Assembly (NCBI RefSeq): GCF_017873965.1
Contig: NZ_JAGGKT010000002.1
Location: 124,001 to 188,000 of the forward strand
From: Ammoniphilus resinae
GTDB taxonomy: Bacteria; Bacillota; Bacilli; Aneurinibacillales; RAOX-1
Length of the DNA: 64,000 nt
Direction: 5' to 3'
Below the pieces are notes generated by a model. That model searched no databases, was not told where the DNA came from, and saw nothing but the letters and a program-made list of their open reading frames with translations. This document shows, one piece after another, positions 19,377 to 27,000 of the stretch (position 1 is its first letter; the number at the start of each line of letters is the position of its first letter). A program made the position numbers and the translations under genes.

Positions 19377-19769
19377 ATGGATCAGAAGAGATTTGATGAG
19401 GGATTAGAAGTACGAAAAGCCGTGTTAGGGGCAGAATATGTTGAGAATTCGATTCGAACTGCCACAGATTTTAATCGTCCAATGCAGGAGTTAGTAACGG
19501 AATATTGTTGGGGAGAAATCTGGACAAGGCCTGGTCTGTCTAGAAAAACGCGCAGTATTGTTAACCTTGCGATGCTTACTGCACTGAACCGTCCACACGA
19601 GTTAAAACTACACGTTCGGGGAGCAATCAACAATGGTTTAACAAAAGAAGAAATTCAAGAAGTGCTGTTACAGACTGCTATATACTGTGGAGTTCCGGCA
19701 GCGATTGACAGTTTCCGGGTGGCTAAACAAGTGATCGAGGAAATGGAACAAGAAGGGGATCAAGGGTAA
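19377..19769 (+). CDS. Carboxymuconolactone decarboxylase family protein
   Basis: The 130-residue protein belongs to the CMD/PcaC family. It shows the PcaC-like pattern EYCWGEIWTRPGLSRKTRSI and the helix ...LHVRGAINNGLTKEEIQEVLLQTAIYCGVPAA. PcaC decarboxylates 4-carboxymuconolactone in the protocatechuate branch of the beta-ketoadipate pathway; family relatives are alkyl-hydroperoxidases, but the CxxC of AhpD is absent here. GGAGG precedes the ATG. Its place after a tct operon suggests catabolism of an imported acid, not necessarily protocatechuate, as no other pca genes are present. Confidence 0.85.
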   Translation: MDQKRFDEGLEVRKAVLGAEYVENSIRTATDFNRPMQELVTEYCWGEIWTRPGLSRKTRSIVNLAMLTALNRPHELKLHVRGAINNGLTKEEIQEVLLQTAIYCGVPAAIDSFRVAKQVIEEMEQEGDQG

Positions 19770-19813
19770 GGTATATGAAGTAAACTTAAGAAGCTAGCCG
19801 ATATAGTACTTGA

Positions 19814-19822
19814 TGCTATAAT
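19814..19822 (+). promoter_or_regulatory. Extended -10 promoter
   Basis: TGCTATAAT fits TG-N-TATAAT. Transcription would start near 19829 and run into the structured leader at 19835-19899. Confidence 0.5.
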
Positions 19823-19834
19823 AGAAAGATTTTC

Positions 19835-19899
19835 TTGGCTGGTAGGGTGTGGCCCAGGTGAGAGCCAAACTTGCTCGGGCCGTTTTATCCAACCACACC
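19835..19899 (+). ncRNA. Candidate structured leader RNA
   Basis: GGTGTGG (19846-19852) can pair with CCACACC (19893-19899), enclosing GGCCC (19851-19855) with GGGCC (19877-19881 region). TTGGCT (19835-19840) can alternatively pair with AGCCAA (19863-19868). The mutually exclusive pairings and placement just after an extended -10 promoter suggest a switch or small RNA. No known riboswitch class was recognised. Confidence 0.35.
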
Positions 19900-19998
19900 A
19901 TTCTTCTGCTTTCGTTTCTACCGCTATTTTCATGAATTAATAGAGTGTGTGATTCATAGAATAGTATACAACCATTAATTAACATGGAGGTTAAAACG

Positions 19999-20178
19999 AT
20001 GCAGATTAAAGTGACGATGGATAGCGGAAAAGATTACATCGTGGTTATGCCTGTTGATGACTTTATCAATAGAATGAAAGATACAATGGGGAATATCTTA
20101 AATGAATTCGTTCGAGTGAGTGAAGGACTCATAATCAATCCTAGTCATGTGGCTAGCATTGAAGTATTAGCGAGATGA
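19999..20178 (+). CDS. Small protein of unknown function
   Basis: The 59-residue product (MQIKVTMDSGKDYIVVMPVD..., ending INPSHVASIEVLAR) is probably a small beta-rich fold and is not assigned. The ATG at 19999 is chosen because GGAGG lies 8 bases before it; an ATG 15 bases earlier overlaps that site. It lies downstream of the structured leader candidate and is followed by its own hairpin terminator. Confidence 0.65.
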   Translation: MQIKVTMDSGKDYIVVMPVDDFINRMKDTMGNILNEFVRVSEGLIINPSHVASIEVLAR

Positions 20179-20286
20179 AATTTTTATTTTTGAAAAAGTG
20201 GAAATATGGTAAAATATATCACGGTCTTGTATAATCCAACCCTTGGAAAGTGCTTGGTTATAGGGAATCGTTGGTCTGATGACCGA

Positions 20287-20314
20287 AATAGGGGAAATGA
20301 TTCCCCTTATTTTT
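20287..20314 (+). terminator. Terminator after the 59-residue gene
   Basis: AATAGGGGAA and TTCCCCTTATT form a stem with a 4-base loop followed by T4. It lies before the preferred start of the next gene. Confidence 0.65.
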
Positions 20315-20386
20315 AATTTCCGGACGGTATCTGAGCGTATAATCAAAATCAAATCTTATAATATCCATAAGGTGCGTGTTGTAACG

Positions 20387-20734
20387 TTGAACAAAATTAT
20401 TCTAAAACTAGAAGGATTAGCCGTTCTTATTTTATGCCTCTATTTCTATTCCACTTATGGCTTCAGCTGGGGAATCTTCTTGCTTTTTCTGCTTCTGCCT
20501 GATCTATCGATGTTAGGATATATAATGAATGTAAGAGTTGGTGCTGCAGCCTACAATCTATTTCATACCTACCTCGTTTCGATTTTACCTTTAGTATGGG
20601 GGATTGTTACGAAGAGTGATTGGAGTATCATGGTAGGCCTTATTTGGACCGCACATATTGGGATGGATCGATTATTAGGTTACGGCCTGAAATACACGAC
20701 CCATTTTAAAGATACACATTTTCAGAGATTATAG
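20387..20734 (+). CDS. DUF4260 family membrane protein
   Basis: The 115-residue integral membrane protein matches my recollection of the DUF4260 family (KLEGLAVLILCLYFYS, LLPDLSMLGYIMN, WTAHIGMDRLLGYGLKY, FKDTH), with about three to four hydrophobic segments. Its function is unknown. The open frame extends upstream to 20279, but that part crosses a terminator hairpin and is not family-like; a TTG at 20387 giving MNKIILKLEGLAV matches the family N-terminus. AAGGTG lies about 12 bases before it, so the start is moderately sure. Confidence 0.75.
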   Translation: MNKIILKLEGLAVLILCLYFYSTYGFSWGIFLLFLLLPDLSMLGYIMNVRVGAAAYNLFHTYLVSILPLVWGIVTKSDWSIMVGLIWTAHIGMDRLLGYGLKYTTHFKDTHFQRL

Positions 20735-20753
20735 TCATCTTGCGTATAACTAG

Positions 20754-20778
20754 TGGGCGAATTCAGCCCAATTTTTTG
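20754..20778 (+). terminator. Terminator after DUF4260 gene
   Basis: TGGGC and GCCCA around a 7-base loop, followed by ATTTTTTG. Confidence 0.7.
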
Positions 20779-20791
20779 CATTGTTCACTCA

Positions 20792-20815
20792 GGACAGAGC
20801 AGTTTAGCTCTGTCC
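20792..20815. other. Perfect 9-bp hairpin
   Basis: GGACAGAGC (20792-20800) and GCTCTGTCC (20807-20815) form a perfect stem with a 6-base loop. No T-run follows, so it may be a backup terminator, an operator or an mRNA element. Confidence 0.5.
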
Positions 20816-20821
20816 GTTGAT

Positions 20822-21010
20822 ATTAGCGGAAAAACTTTCCGCTATTTATGATTCTCCGATTGTTTTTGAGTCAATAACGGAATTTATTTCCGCTATTACA
20901 GATTGCAAACGTTTACAAGTGAGTTAAATGAAGCATTAGCGGAAAAACTTTCCGCTATTCTTATTGGTATGAACCGATTTTAAAAAATAACGGAAATTTA
21001 TTCCGCTAAT
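20822..21010. repeat. Cluster of four dispersed palindromes (20.8 kb)
   Basis: Four 25-base copies lie at 20822-20846, 20873-20897, 20935-20959 and 20986-21010, each with arms of the type ATAACGGAAA / TTTCCGCTAT around a short AT-rich centre. The first and third copies are identical over all 25 bases. They fill the interval before the exopolysaccharide locus. The rest of 20735-21218 holds a terminator, a perfect hairpin and a cre-like site; no gene is seen. Confidence 0.85.
20904..20917. promoter_or_regulatory. cre-like CcpA site
   Basis: TGCAAACGTTTACA differs at one position from the catabolite-response element consensus TGWAANCGNTNWCA. It lies about 300 bases upstream of the exopolysaccharide locus. 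Confidence 0.45.
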
Positions 21011-21218
21011 ATTTCCCTTTATTGTTAGGAGACCATCGAAACAGGGTCACACAACCGATTTTTTACCTTCCCTCATCCACCACCCACCAAATTCGACAAT
21101 ATGTTCATACTTTCATCATATTTGGTCACGAATTTATAAAACTCTGAACATAGGCTCCTCATATTCATTCTCTATAATTCTAATGGTCAAGACTTAAGCG
21201 ATGCAAAGGATGGTTAGG

Positions 21219-23453
21219 ATGAAGAGATTTTGGAAAAGCAGCCTAGCCAAGCTGGGGCTTACAGCATTTATTGCAGCAGGAGCGGTGGTTTACTGGTTGT
21301 GGCCGCCGACAGCAGAAGTAGAAAGTGCCGAAATTGGGGCAGGAATACAGATTAAATATAGAGCAAACGGAACGCAAATCGAACAGTTCGCTAATCAGTT
21401 ATGGCAGCCTTATTTTGCCAAAGGGGTGAATATGGGTGCGACGATTCCTGGCCATTTCCCAGGGGAGTTGGCAATTACGAAAGAGGATTATGAAAGATGG
21501 TTTGCCATGATTCAAGAGATGGGTGGCAATGTCATTCGGATCTATACCATTTTACAGCCGGAATTTTATGAAGCCTTAGTGAGATACAATGCGAAGCATC
21601 AGGAAAATCCGTTGTTCTTTATTCAAGGGGTATGGAGTCCGGAAGAGAAGTTAAACACATCTCAAGATGCCTATGATCCAAAGATTAAACAAAGTTTTCA
21701 ACAGGAGATTGTAAATGCCGTTGATGCGGTTTATGGAAAAGCCGAATTGGAGGCAGATCCACATTCAGGAAAAGCCAGCGGTACTTACCTATTTAATGCG
21801 GGACCTTACCTCATGGGCTGGATCATTGGTACGGAGTGGGATGCCCGTATGGTGAAAAACACCAATGATCAACACCCAGATGTTCCAGATTACCATGGAA
21901 CTCATTTTCACAGTAAGCCAGAGGCAAATCCTTTTGAAAAGTGGTTAGCCGAAATGGTCGATCTTACCGCCAAAACGGAGACGAAATACGGTTGGCAGCA
22001 TCCGATTGCCTTTTCCAATTGGGTGACAACAGACCCTCTAGAACATCCGGGTGAACCACTTCTCGAAGAGGATTTGGTCAGTGTGGATCCCACCCATTTA
22101 GAACCTGTGGATTGGAAGGCTGGTTATTTTGCTTCCTACCATGTCTATCCCTATTATCCTGATTTTTTCACTTTCGATAAATCATTTCAAAAGATGAAAA
22201 ACGATCAAGGGGAAATGGACAGCTATAAAACCTATCTACACCAATTAAAAGACTATCACAAAAATATCCCGGTGATGATCTCAGAATTTGGCGTACCCGC
22301 CTCACAGGGGATAGCCCACAAAGGGATGTTAGGTCGTCATCAAGGTGGTCACGATGAGAAATCTCAAGGAGATATCGATGCCGAAATGTTTAGGCAAATT
22401 CACCAAGCAGGGTATTCCGGTGCGATCCTTTTTACGTGGCAGGACGAATGGTTCAAAAAAACGTGGAACACTATGCGCTATGACATTCCCGATCGTCGGG
22501 CTTATTGGTATAACGCATTAACCAATGAATCTTTCTTTGGGGTGCTGGGGATGTTTCCGAGTAAGGATAAGGATCTTCTCATTGATGGGGACGCGTCGGA
22601 TTGGGACAAGCTGGCAAACGAGGAAAAGAAAAAACTGCCGATAAAAATGAAAGGGTTCAAAGAAATTTGGGCCTCCCATGATGAAGGGTATTTATATCTG
22701 ATGGCAAAACTGTCGAAACCTTTTGATCCCCAAAATCAGGAGGTATATTTTGGAACCGATACGCTGAAAGGAGGGAACCGCCATGCACCACAGTTGCATG
22801 GGAAGACCTTGGACGAAGGGTTGGAAACCCTCGTCGAGCTATCAGAACCCGAGAAGGGAAGGATCAAGATCGCTTCCAATTATGATTTCCATAGTCGACT
22901 CTATGGAAAGGCCTATGGGATGTTTCCCGTCAATCCGCAGGACTTCCAGGACAATACAGGGATCTTCAACACATGGAGGCTGGTGGTGAATTATAAATTA
23001 GAGCCACCGGATTCCCGCTTTGAACATCCATTCAGCGATGTGGAAGTCGGTGAATTACTAAGAGGAAACAGTGATTCAGCAGACCCAGATTACAACTCGA
23101 AAGCAATGTGGCAGGCCAAAGGAAATATCCTAGAAATCCGTATTCCTTGGATGCTTCTCGGGTTTGGTGATCCGAGTTCGCGAAAGGTGATCAGCTATCA
23201 GGATACAGGAAAATCATCCTTTGAATATAAGGAGGTAGAGGGTATTCGCATCATACCATGGATCGTGGACAAGGGAACACAGCAGGTCATCAGCTGGGAA
23301 GATTCTACCAAACCGTATCCTGTTTCACAGCTTCCTCTCTATAACTGGGAGAAATGGCAGGACGTGGATGTCAAGTATGTAGAGCGACCAAAGCAAAGCT
23401 ATGATCGGATGCAACAAGTGATGAAAGAAATCAATCAACCAGCCAAAAAGTAA
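21219..23453 (+). CDS. Membrane-anchored glycoside hydrolase-like protein
   Basis: The 744-residue protein has an N-terminal signal anchor (KRFWKSSLAKLGLTAFIAAGA) and a TIM-barrel glycosidase-like domain to about residue 430. Candidate acid/base and nucleophile are Glu206 (GTEWD) and Glu356 (ISEFGVP), the spacing expected of clan GH-A enzymes. The region after residue ~440 begins LLIDGDASDWDKL, like carbohydrate-binding beta-sandwich domains. ATG at 21219 is preferred over two earlier ATGs for its position after AAAGGATGG. It is first in the exopolysaccharide locus and probably trims or binds the polymer, a PslG/PelA-like role. Activity is inferred. Confidence 0.75.
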   Translation: MKRFWKSSLAKLGLTAFIAAGAVVYWLWPPTAEVESAEIGAGIQIKYRANGTQIEQFANQLWQPYFAKGVNMGATIPGHFPGELAITKEDYERWFAMIQEMGGNVIRIYTILQPEFYEALVRYNAKHQENPLFFIQGVWSPEEKLNTSQDAYDPKIKQSFQQEIVNAVDAVYGKAELEADPHSGKASGTYLFNAGPYLMGWIIGTEWDARMVKNTNDQHPDVPDYHGTHFHSKPEANPFEKWLAEMVDLTAKTETKYGWQHPIAFSNWVTTDPLEHPGEPLLEEDLVSVDPTHLEPVDWKAGYFASYHVYPYYPDFFTFDKSFQKMKNDQGEMDSYKTYLHQLKDYHKNIPVMISEFGVPASQGIAHKGMLGRHQGGHDEKSQGDIDAEMFRQIHQAGYSGAILFTWQDEWFKKTWNTMRYDIPDRRAYWYNALTNESFFGVLGMFPSKDKDLLIDGDASDWDKLANEEKKKLPIKMKGFKEIWASHDEGYLYLMAKLSKPFDPQNQEVYFGTDTLKGGNRHAPQLHGKTLDEGLETLVELSEPEKGRIKIASNYDFHSRLYGKAYGMFPVNPQDFQDNTGIFNTWRLVVNYKLEPPDSRFEHPFSDVEVGELLRGNSDSADPDYNSKAMWQAKGNILEIRIPWMLLGFGDPSSRKVISYQDTGKSSFEYKEVEGIRIIPWIVDKGTQQVISWEDSTKPYPVSQLPLYNWEKWQDVDVKYVERPKQSYDRMQQVMKEINQPAKK

Positions 23454-23488
23454 TGGAGTCAAACCTTCTTTTTGGGGAGGAGTATACG

Positions 23489-24658
23489 ATGTTTACCAAT
23501 CTGAATCTAGCGATTTACTTTCTATATATTCTCGCCTTAGTGAATGTGGTCTTAATCGCAGCCATTTATATCATCAAGATGAGAAATATTAAAAAGCAAA
23601 AAATAATCGATTATTTCCAGCAGAGGTTTCAAGATTATCTAACCTATCTTCATGTGAATTTGGAAGGAAAAGAACGACTCCATGTTCCTCCGTTCAAAAT
23701 GAATAGGGTCGAGCAAGTTGCTTTGCAGGAACGGTTAAACGAGATGATTGATTCTTTTACAGGGGGGGCAAGCCAGAAACTTCTCGACCTTTGTGAGGAT
23801 TTGGGGTTTGTTCACTATCATCTAGATCGTTTACAAAGTCGTTCCTACCGGAACAAAGTTGATGCTGCCTATCATTTAGGCTGTATGCGAGTAAAGGAAG
23901 CAGTCCCTGCTCTGTTGCAATTTTTAGAAACACACAAATACAATTCAACTCTGTTTGTGATTGCTCGATCCATCTCACGCTGTGCGCGAGATGAATTGGA
24001 TGTCCGAGCTATGGTATCGATTTTAATGATGCATAAAAAGGAGTTCAGTGACCTGTTGGCCGACATTATTAAAGAAGCAACTGTGGATCACGCGGCTCTA
24101 TTCGGCGAATATCTTCAAGCTAACGATCCGGCCCTCGTTCGGCTCGGGTTAGCCGGGGTGAAAGAATACCATGATCCTAAGGTCTCCTCTGTGGTCTATG
24201 GTTTGCTCGACGCTCAAGATACAGAGATACAACGGTTGGCTGTTCGTATTTATCTCAAATCCGCACATTTCTTGCCTAGGAATGTGGTGAATAAGCTCAT
24301 TCGTCATGAGCGTGTAGAAATTCGTTTATTAACCATCCAGGCTTTAACTGAATGGAAACATCATACGTATCTAAACGAAATGAAAGAGGCCTTAATGGAT
24401 CCGGATCGACGGGTGATGTATGCCAGTGCGGTAGGGTTGATGGAACTTGGACAAGAAGGTGTAGTGGTACTTTGTGGGTCTGCTCTAGAAATGAAGGGTG
24501 CCGGGCGGGGAGAAGCCATTCAAGGAATCATTGAGGATGAGATTAAAAATCTATCAACCAAGCTTCATGACGTGGAACACCTAGCCCGCTATAACGCAAT
24601 CTTGTACACCTATGAAAAGACTTTTGATGAAAATAAACGAATCTATCGAATTGTGTAG
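23489..24658 (+). CDS. Membrane-anchored HEAT-repeat protein
   Basis: The 389-residue protein has one N-terminal membrane helix (LAIYFLYILALVNVVLIAAIYII) followed by a cytosolic helical solenoid of HEAT-like units (KVDAAYHLGCMRVKEAVPALLQF; VRLGLAGVKEYHDPKVSSVVYGLL; EIRLLTIQALTEWKHHTYLNEM; RVMYASAVGLMELG). Such proteins act as assembly scaffolds. The ATG at 23489 follows GGGGAGGAG; an in-frame ATG 36 bases upstream overlaps the preceding stop and lacks a good site. It directly precedes the synthase, suggesting it holds synthase and regulator together (inference). Confidence 0.75.
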   Translation: MFTNLNLAIYFLYILALVNVVLIAAIYIIKMRNIKKQKIIDYFQQRFQDYLTYLHVNLEGKERLHVPPFKMNRVEQVALQERLNEMIDSFTGGASQKLLDLCEDLGFVHYHLDRLQSRSYRNKVDAAYHLGCMRVKEAVPALLQFLETHKYNSTLFVIARSISRCARDELDVRAMVSILMMHKKEFSDLLADIIKEATVDHAALFGEYLQANDPALVRLGLAGVKEYHDPKVSSVVYGLLDAQDTEIQRLAVRIYLKSAHFLPRNVVNKLIRHERVEIRLLTIQALTEWKHHTYLNEMKEALMDPDRRVMYASAVGLMELGQEGVVVLCGSALEMKGAGRGEAIQGIIEDEIKNLSTKLHDVEHLARYNAILYTYEKTFDENKRIYRIV

Positions 24659-24679
24659 TTTTAGGGGGATTAAAGAAGA

Positions 24680-26128
24680 ATGAGGATCATTGAGTATTAC
24701 TTGCAGCAGGACTCTTGGCTGAATCTCCTGCGGGAGTTCCTATTAGGCTATGGCTATCTAGCTATGTTTTATGTCATGGCCGTCACGGTGATCTATTTTT
24801 TGATCTTTGGTCTGTCGATTCGCCATACCTTACCGTTGAAAAGGGGATTTCAATATAACTCCATTAAAAAACTATCAGGCTCGGAACATGTACCGCCTGT
24901 ATCGCTTCTCGTTCCAGCGTACAACGAGGAGTTGACAATTAAGGAAAATGTGCGCTCCCTGCTTGCTCTGAACTATCCAGAGTACGAGGTGATTGTAGTC
25001 AACGATGGTTCGCAGGATGATACTTTTCAGGTGATGGTAAAAGAGTTCCAACTAAAAAAAGTTTCCTCCATCGTCTCAGATGCCATTCAAACCTCGAAGG
25101 TACGTGGAATCTATCATAACCCAGAATATCCACAGCTCTATTTTATCGATAAAGAAAATGGAGGGAAGGCGGACGCCTTAAATGCAGGGATTAACCTTTC
25201 CCATTATCCGCTCATCTCGACCATTGATGCGGATTCCCTCTTGGAGAAAGATGCCTTGACACGAATCGCCAGAGTCTATATGGAGAATCCGAAAGATACC
25301 GTTGCTGTTGGAGGAAATGTACGCATTGTGAACAGTTGTACGGTAGAGGACGGGATTGTGAAGCATGTCACTTTTCCGAAAAAATTGCTTCCAGCCTTGC
25401 AAAATGTCGAATATATCAAAGCGTTTTTAGGTGGAAGAATTGGTTGGAGTGCGGTGAATGGTCTGATCATCGTATCGGGTGCCTTTGGGGTATTCCAAAA
25501 GGAAAAGGTGATCGCGGTAGGTGGATACCGCGGCGGTTATCCTGGGGAAGACATGAACATTGTAATCAAGCTTCATCGCTATTGTTTGGAAAACAAGATT
25601 CCTTATCGTGTGGCGTTTTGTCCGGATGCAGTATGCTGGACTCAAGCACCGGATAGTTACAGAATCTTGAGCAGCCAACGGAAACGGTGGGGTCGTGGAA
25701 ACTTAAAAAATATGGTTGAAGAGGGTTTTGCGATGGTCTTTCGGCCGCGCTATAAAGTATTTGGCATGTTGACACTCCCATACAATATTTTATTTGAAAC
25801 CTTAAATCCCTATTTTCGAATCTCTGGCATGTTGGCCATCTTAGCTTATTGGATGCTGAATATGACGGAATGGAAAACCATCGTGGTCTTTGGTTTGGTC
25901 AACTTTTTATCATGTTTCATCCTTAGTCTAGGCGCCTTGTACATTGAAGAAACAGCTTTTAGCCGATATCCAAAACTGAGCGATCTAAACAAAATGCTTT
26001 TTTATTCCTTTCTGATGTTTATCGGCTACCGTCAAATCGGTGTGCTGTGGAGATTAATGGGACATATTGATTTCTTCCGCAATAACAATACTTGGGGAAC
26101 GATGGTAAGAACCAATTTTAATAAATAA
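24680..26128 (+). CDS. Processive family 2 glycosyltransferase (polysaccharide synthase)
   Basis: The 482-residue inner-membrane enzyme resembles PgaC/NodC/HasA-type synthases. It has an N-terminal membrane helix, a GT2 domain with Asp109 (VVNDGS), the DAD motif (Asp183/Asp185), Asp291 (GED) and the processivity motif QRKRW (333-337), then three or four C-terminal helices forming the export channel. These enzymes polymerise UDP-activated sugars such as GlcNAc. The next genes make UDP-HexNAc and oxidise it, so the polymer probably contains GlcNAc and/or its uronic acid. Start ATG 24680 has AGGGGG upstream. Confidence 0.87.
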   Translation: MRIIEYYLQQDSWLNLLREFLLGYGYLAMFYVMAVTVIYFLIFGLSIRHTLPLKRGFQYNSIKKLSGSEHVPPVSLLVPAYNEELTIKENVRSLLALNYPEYEVIVVNDGSQDDTFQVMVKEFQLKKVSSIVSDAIQTSKVRGIYHNPEYPQLYFIDKENGGKADALNAGINLSHYPLISTIDADSLLEKDALTRIARVYMENPKDTVAVGGNVRIVNSCTVEDGIVKHVTFPKKLLPALQNVEYIKAFLGGRIGWSAVNGLIIVSGAFGVFQKEKVIAVGGYRGGYPGEDMNIVIKLHRYCLENKIPYRVAFCPDAVCWTQAPDSYRILSSQRKRWGRGNLKNMVEEGFAMVFRPRYKVFGMLTLPYNILFETLNPYFRISGMLAILAYWMLNMTEWKTIVVFGLVNFLSCFILSLGALYIEETAFSRYPKLSDLNKMLFYSFLMFIGYRQIGVLWRLMGHIDFFRNNNTWGTMVRTNFNK

Positions 26129-26142
26129 AAGGAGTGAGAGAA

Positions 26143-26949
26143 ATGGCTGTTTTCATGCGTGACCAGGTGGTCGATTTAAACCAAGATCTTTTCAATTTTG
26201 TCAGCTTTAAATGTGTAAATGGGTTGGCTTGTGGGGTTATCTTGGCGCGATGTGCAAACCTAAACCAGAAAGTGTTGGATTCCTTAAAAAACTATATGAG
26301 TAAACATCAACCTGAGCTTTCGGCTCAATATGTATACGACGATCATAATCAAGTCCTATCTATCCTTCTGGATAACTGGAAATTATCGGCCACGCATTAT
26401 ACATCCTTAATTTTGAAAGATTTTCTCCAAGACCACCACTTTTTGGAAGGTTCGATAGTGATAGCCAGCTTTCCAGAAAGTGGGGAACCTTCATCCTTCA
26501 ATCTGAGCCAATTGGTGGGGTGTGTGACCCACCCGAAAAAAGAAAGCAAGGAGATTCGAATCTTTACCGATCAAAGTACAGGAGAAGAGATTCAGTCGAT
26601 CCTCGTTGTGGATACAGATGAAGTGGTGCGAGAGTTTGTACGGCTTCGCCTGGAATTGCAAGGGTATGCAGTTAGCGAAGCCAAAGACGGACATGAAGCC
26701 TTGGAAAAGTACTCGCTAATGAGCCCTGATTTGATCATAACTGAGCTCAATCTACCAATTCTTGATGGTTACCAACTGATGAACCAAATTAATAAAAGGG
26801 ACTCCAAATCTGGAAAGGTTATTGTTTTGACAGACAAGCATTTATCCAGCCATATGAACCGGGCTTTTGAATTAGGTGCCGCCGATTATATCACGAAACC
26901 TTTTTCGATTTCCGAGCTGACCTGGCGAATCAAAAAACTCAATGCTTAA
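26143..26949 (+). CDS. Degenerate receiver-domain regulator of polysaccharide synthesis
   Basis: The 268-residue protein has a C-terminal CheY-like receiver (from ~residue 150) preceded by a ~145-residue domain. In the receiver, the phospho-acceptor position is Glu201 (LIITELNLP) instead of Asp, and one of the acidic pair is lost (VVDTDE), while Thr and Lys252 (ITKPF) remain: a pseudo-receiver, possibly locked in an active-like state. The N-terminal part vaguely follows a GGDEF fold with DDHNQ in place of the signature, so it might be a nucleotide sensor; this is weak. ATG 26143 sits 8 bases after AAAAGGAG. It lies between synthase and dehydrogenase. Confidence 0.72.
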   Translation: MAVFMRDQVVDLNQDLFNFVSFKCVNGLACGVILARCANLNQKVLDSLKNYMSKHQPELSAQYVYDDHNQVLSILLDNWKLSATHYTSLILKDFLQDHHFLEGSIVIASFPESGEPSSFNLSQLVGCVTHPKKESKEIRIFTDQSTGEEIQSILVVDTDEVVREFVRLRLELQGYAVSEAKDGHEALEKYSLMSPDLIITELNLPILDGYQLMNQINKRDSKSGKVIVLTDKHLSSHMNRAFELGAADYITKPFSISELTWRIKKLNA

Positions 26950-27000
26950 ATATCTATTCAATTTTTACAGAAACCAAGAGAAGAGAAAGGTGGACGAAAC

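Noticed and set aside
19794-19985. 63-residue minus-strand open frame
   Set aside because: It lies across the structured leader candidate, and no ribosome-binding site was found.
20822-21010. CRISPR array
   Set aside because: The repeats are palindromic, only four, vary in sequence, and the spacers are short and uneven; no cas genes are nearby.
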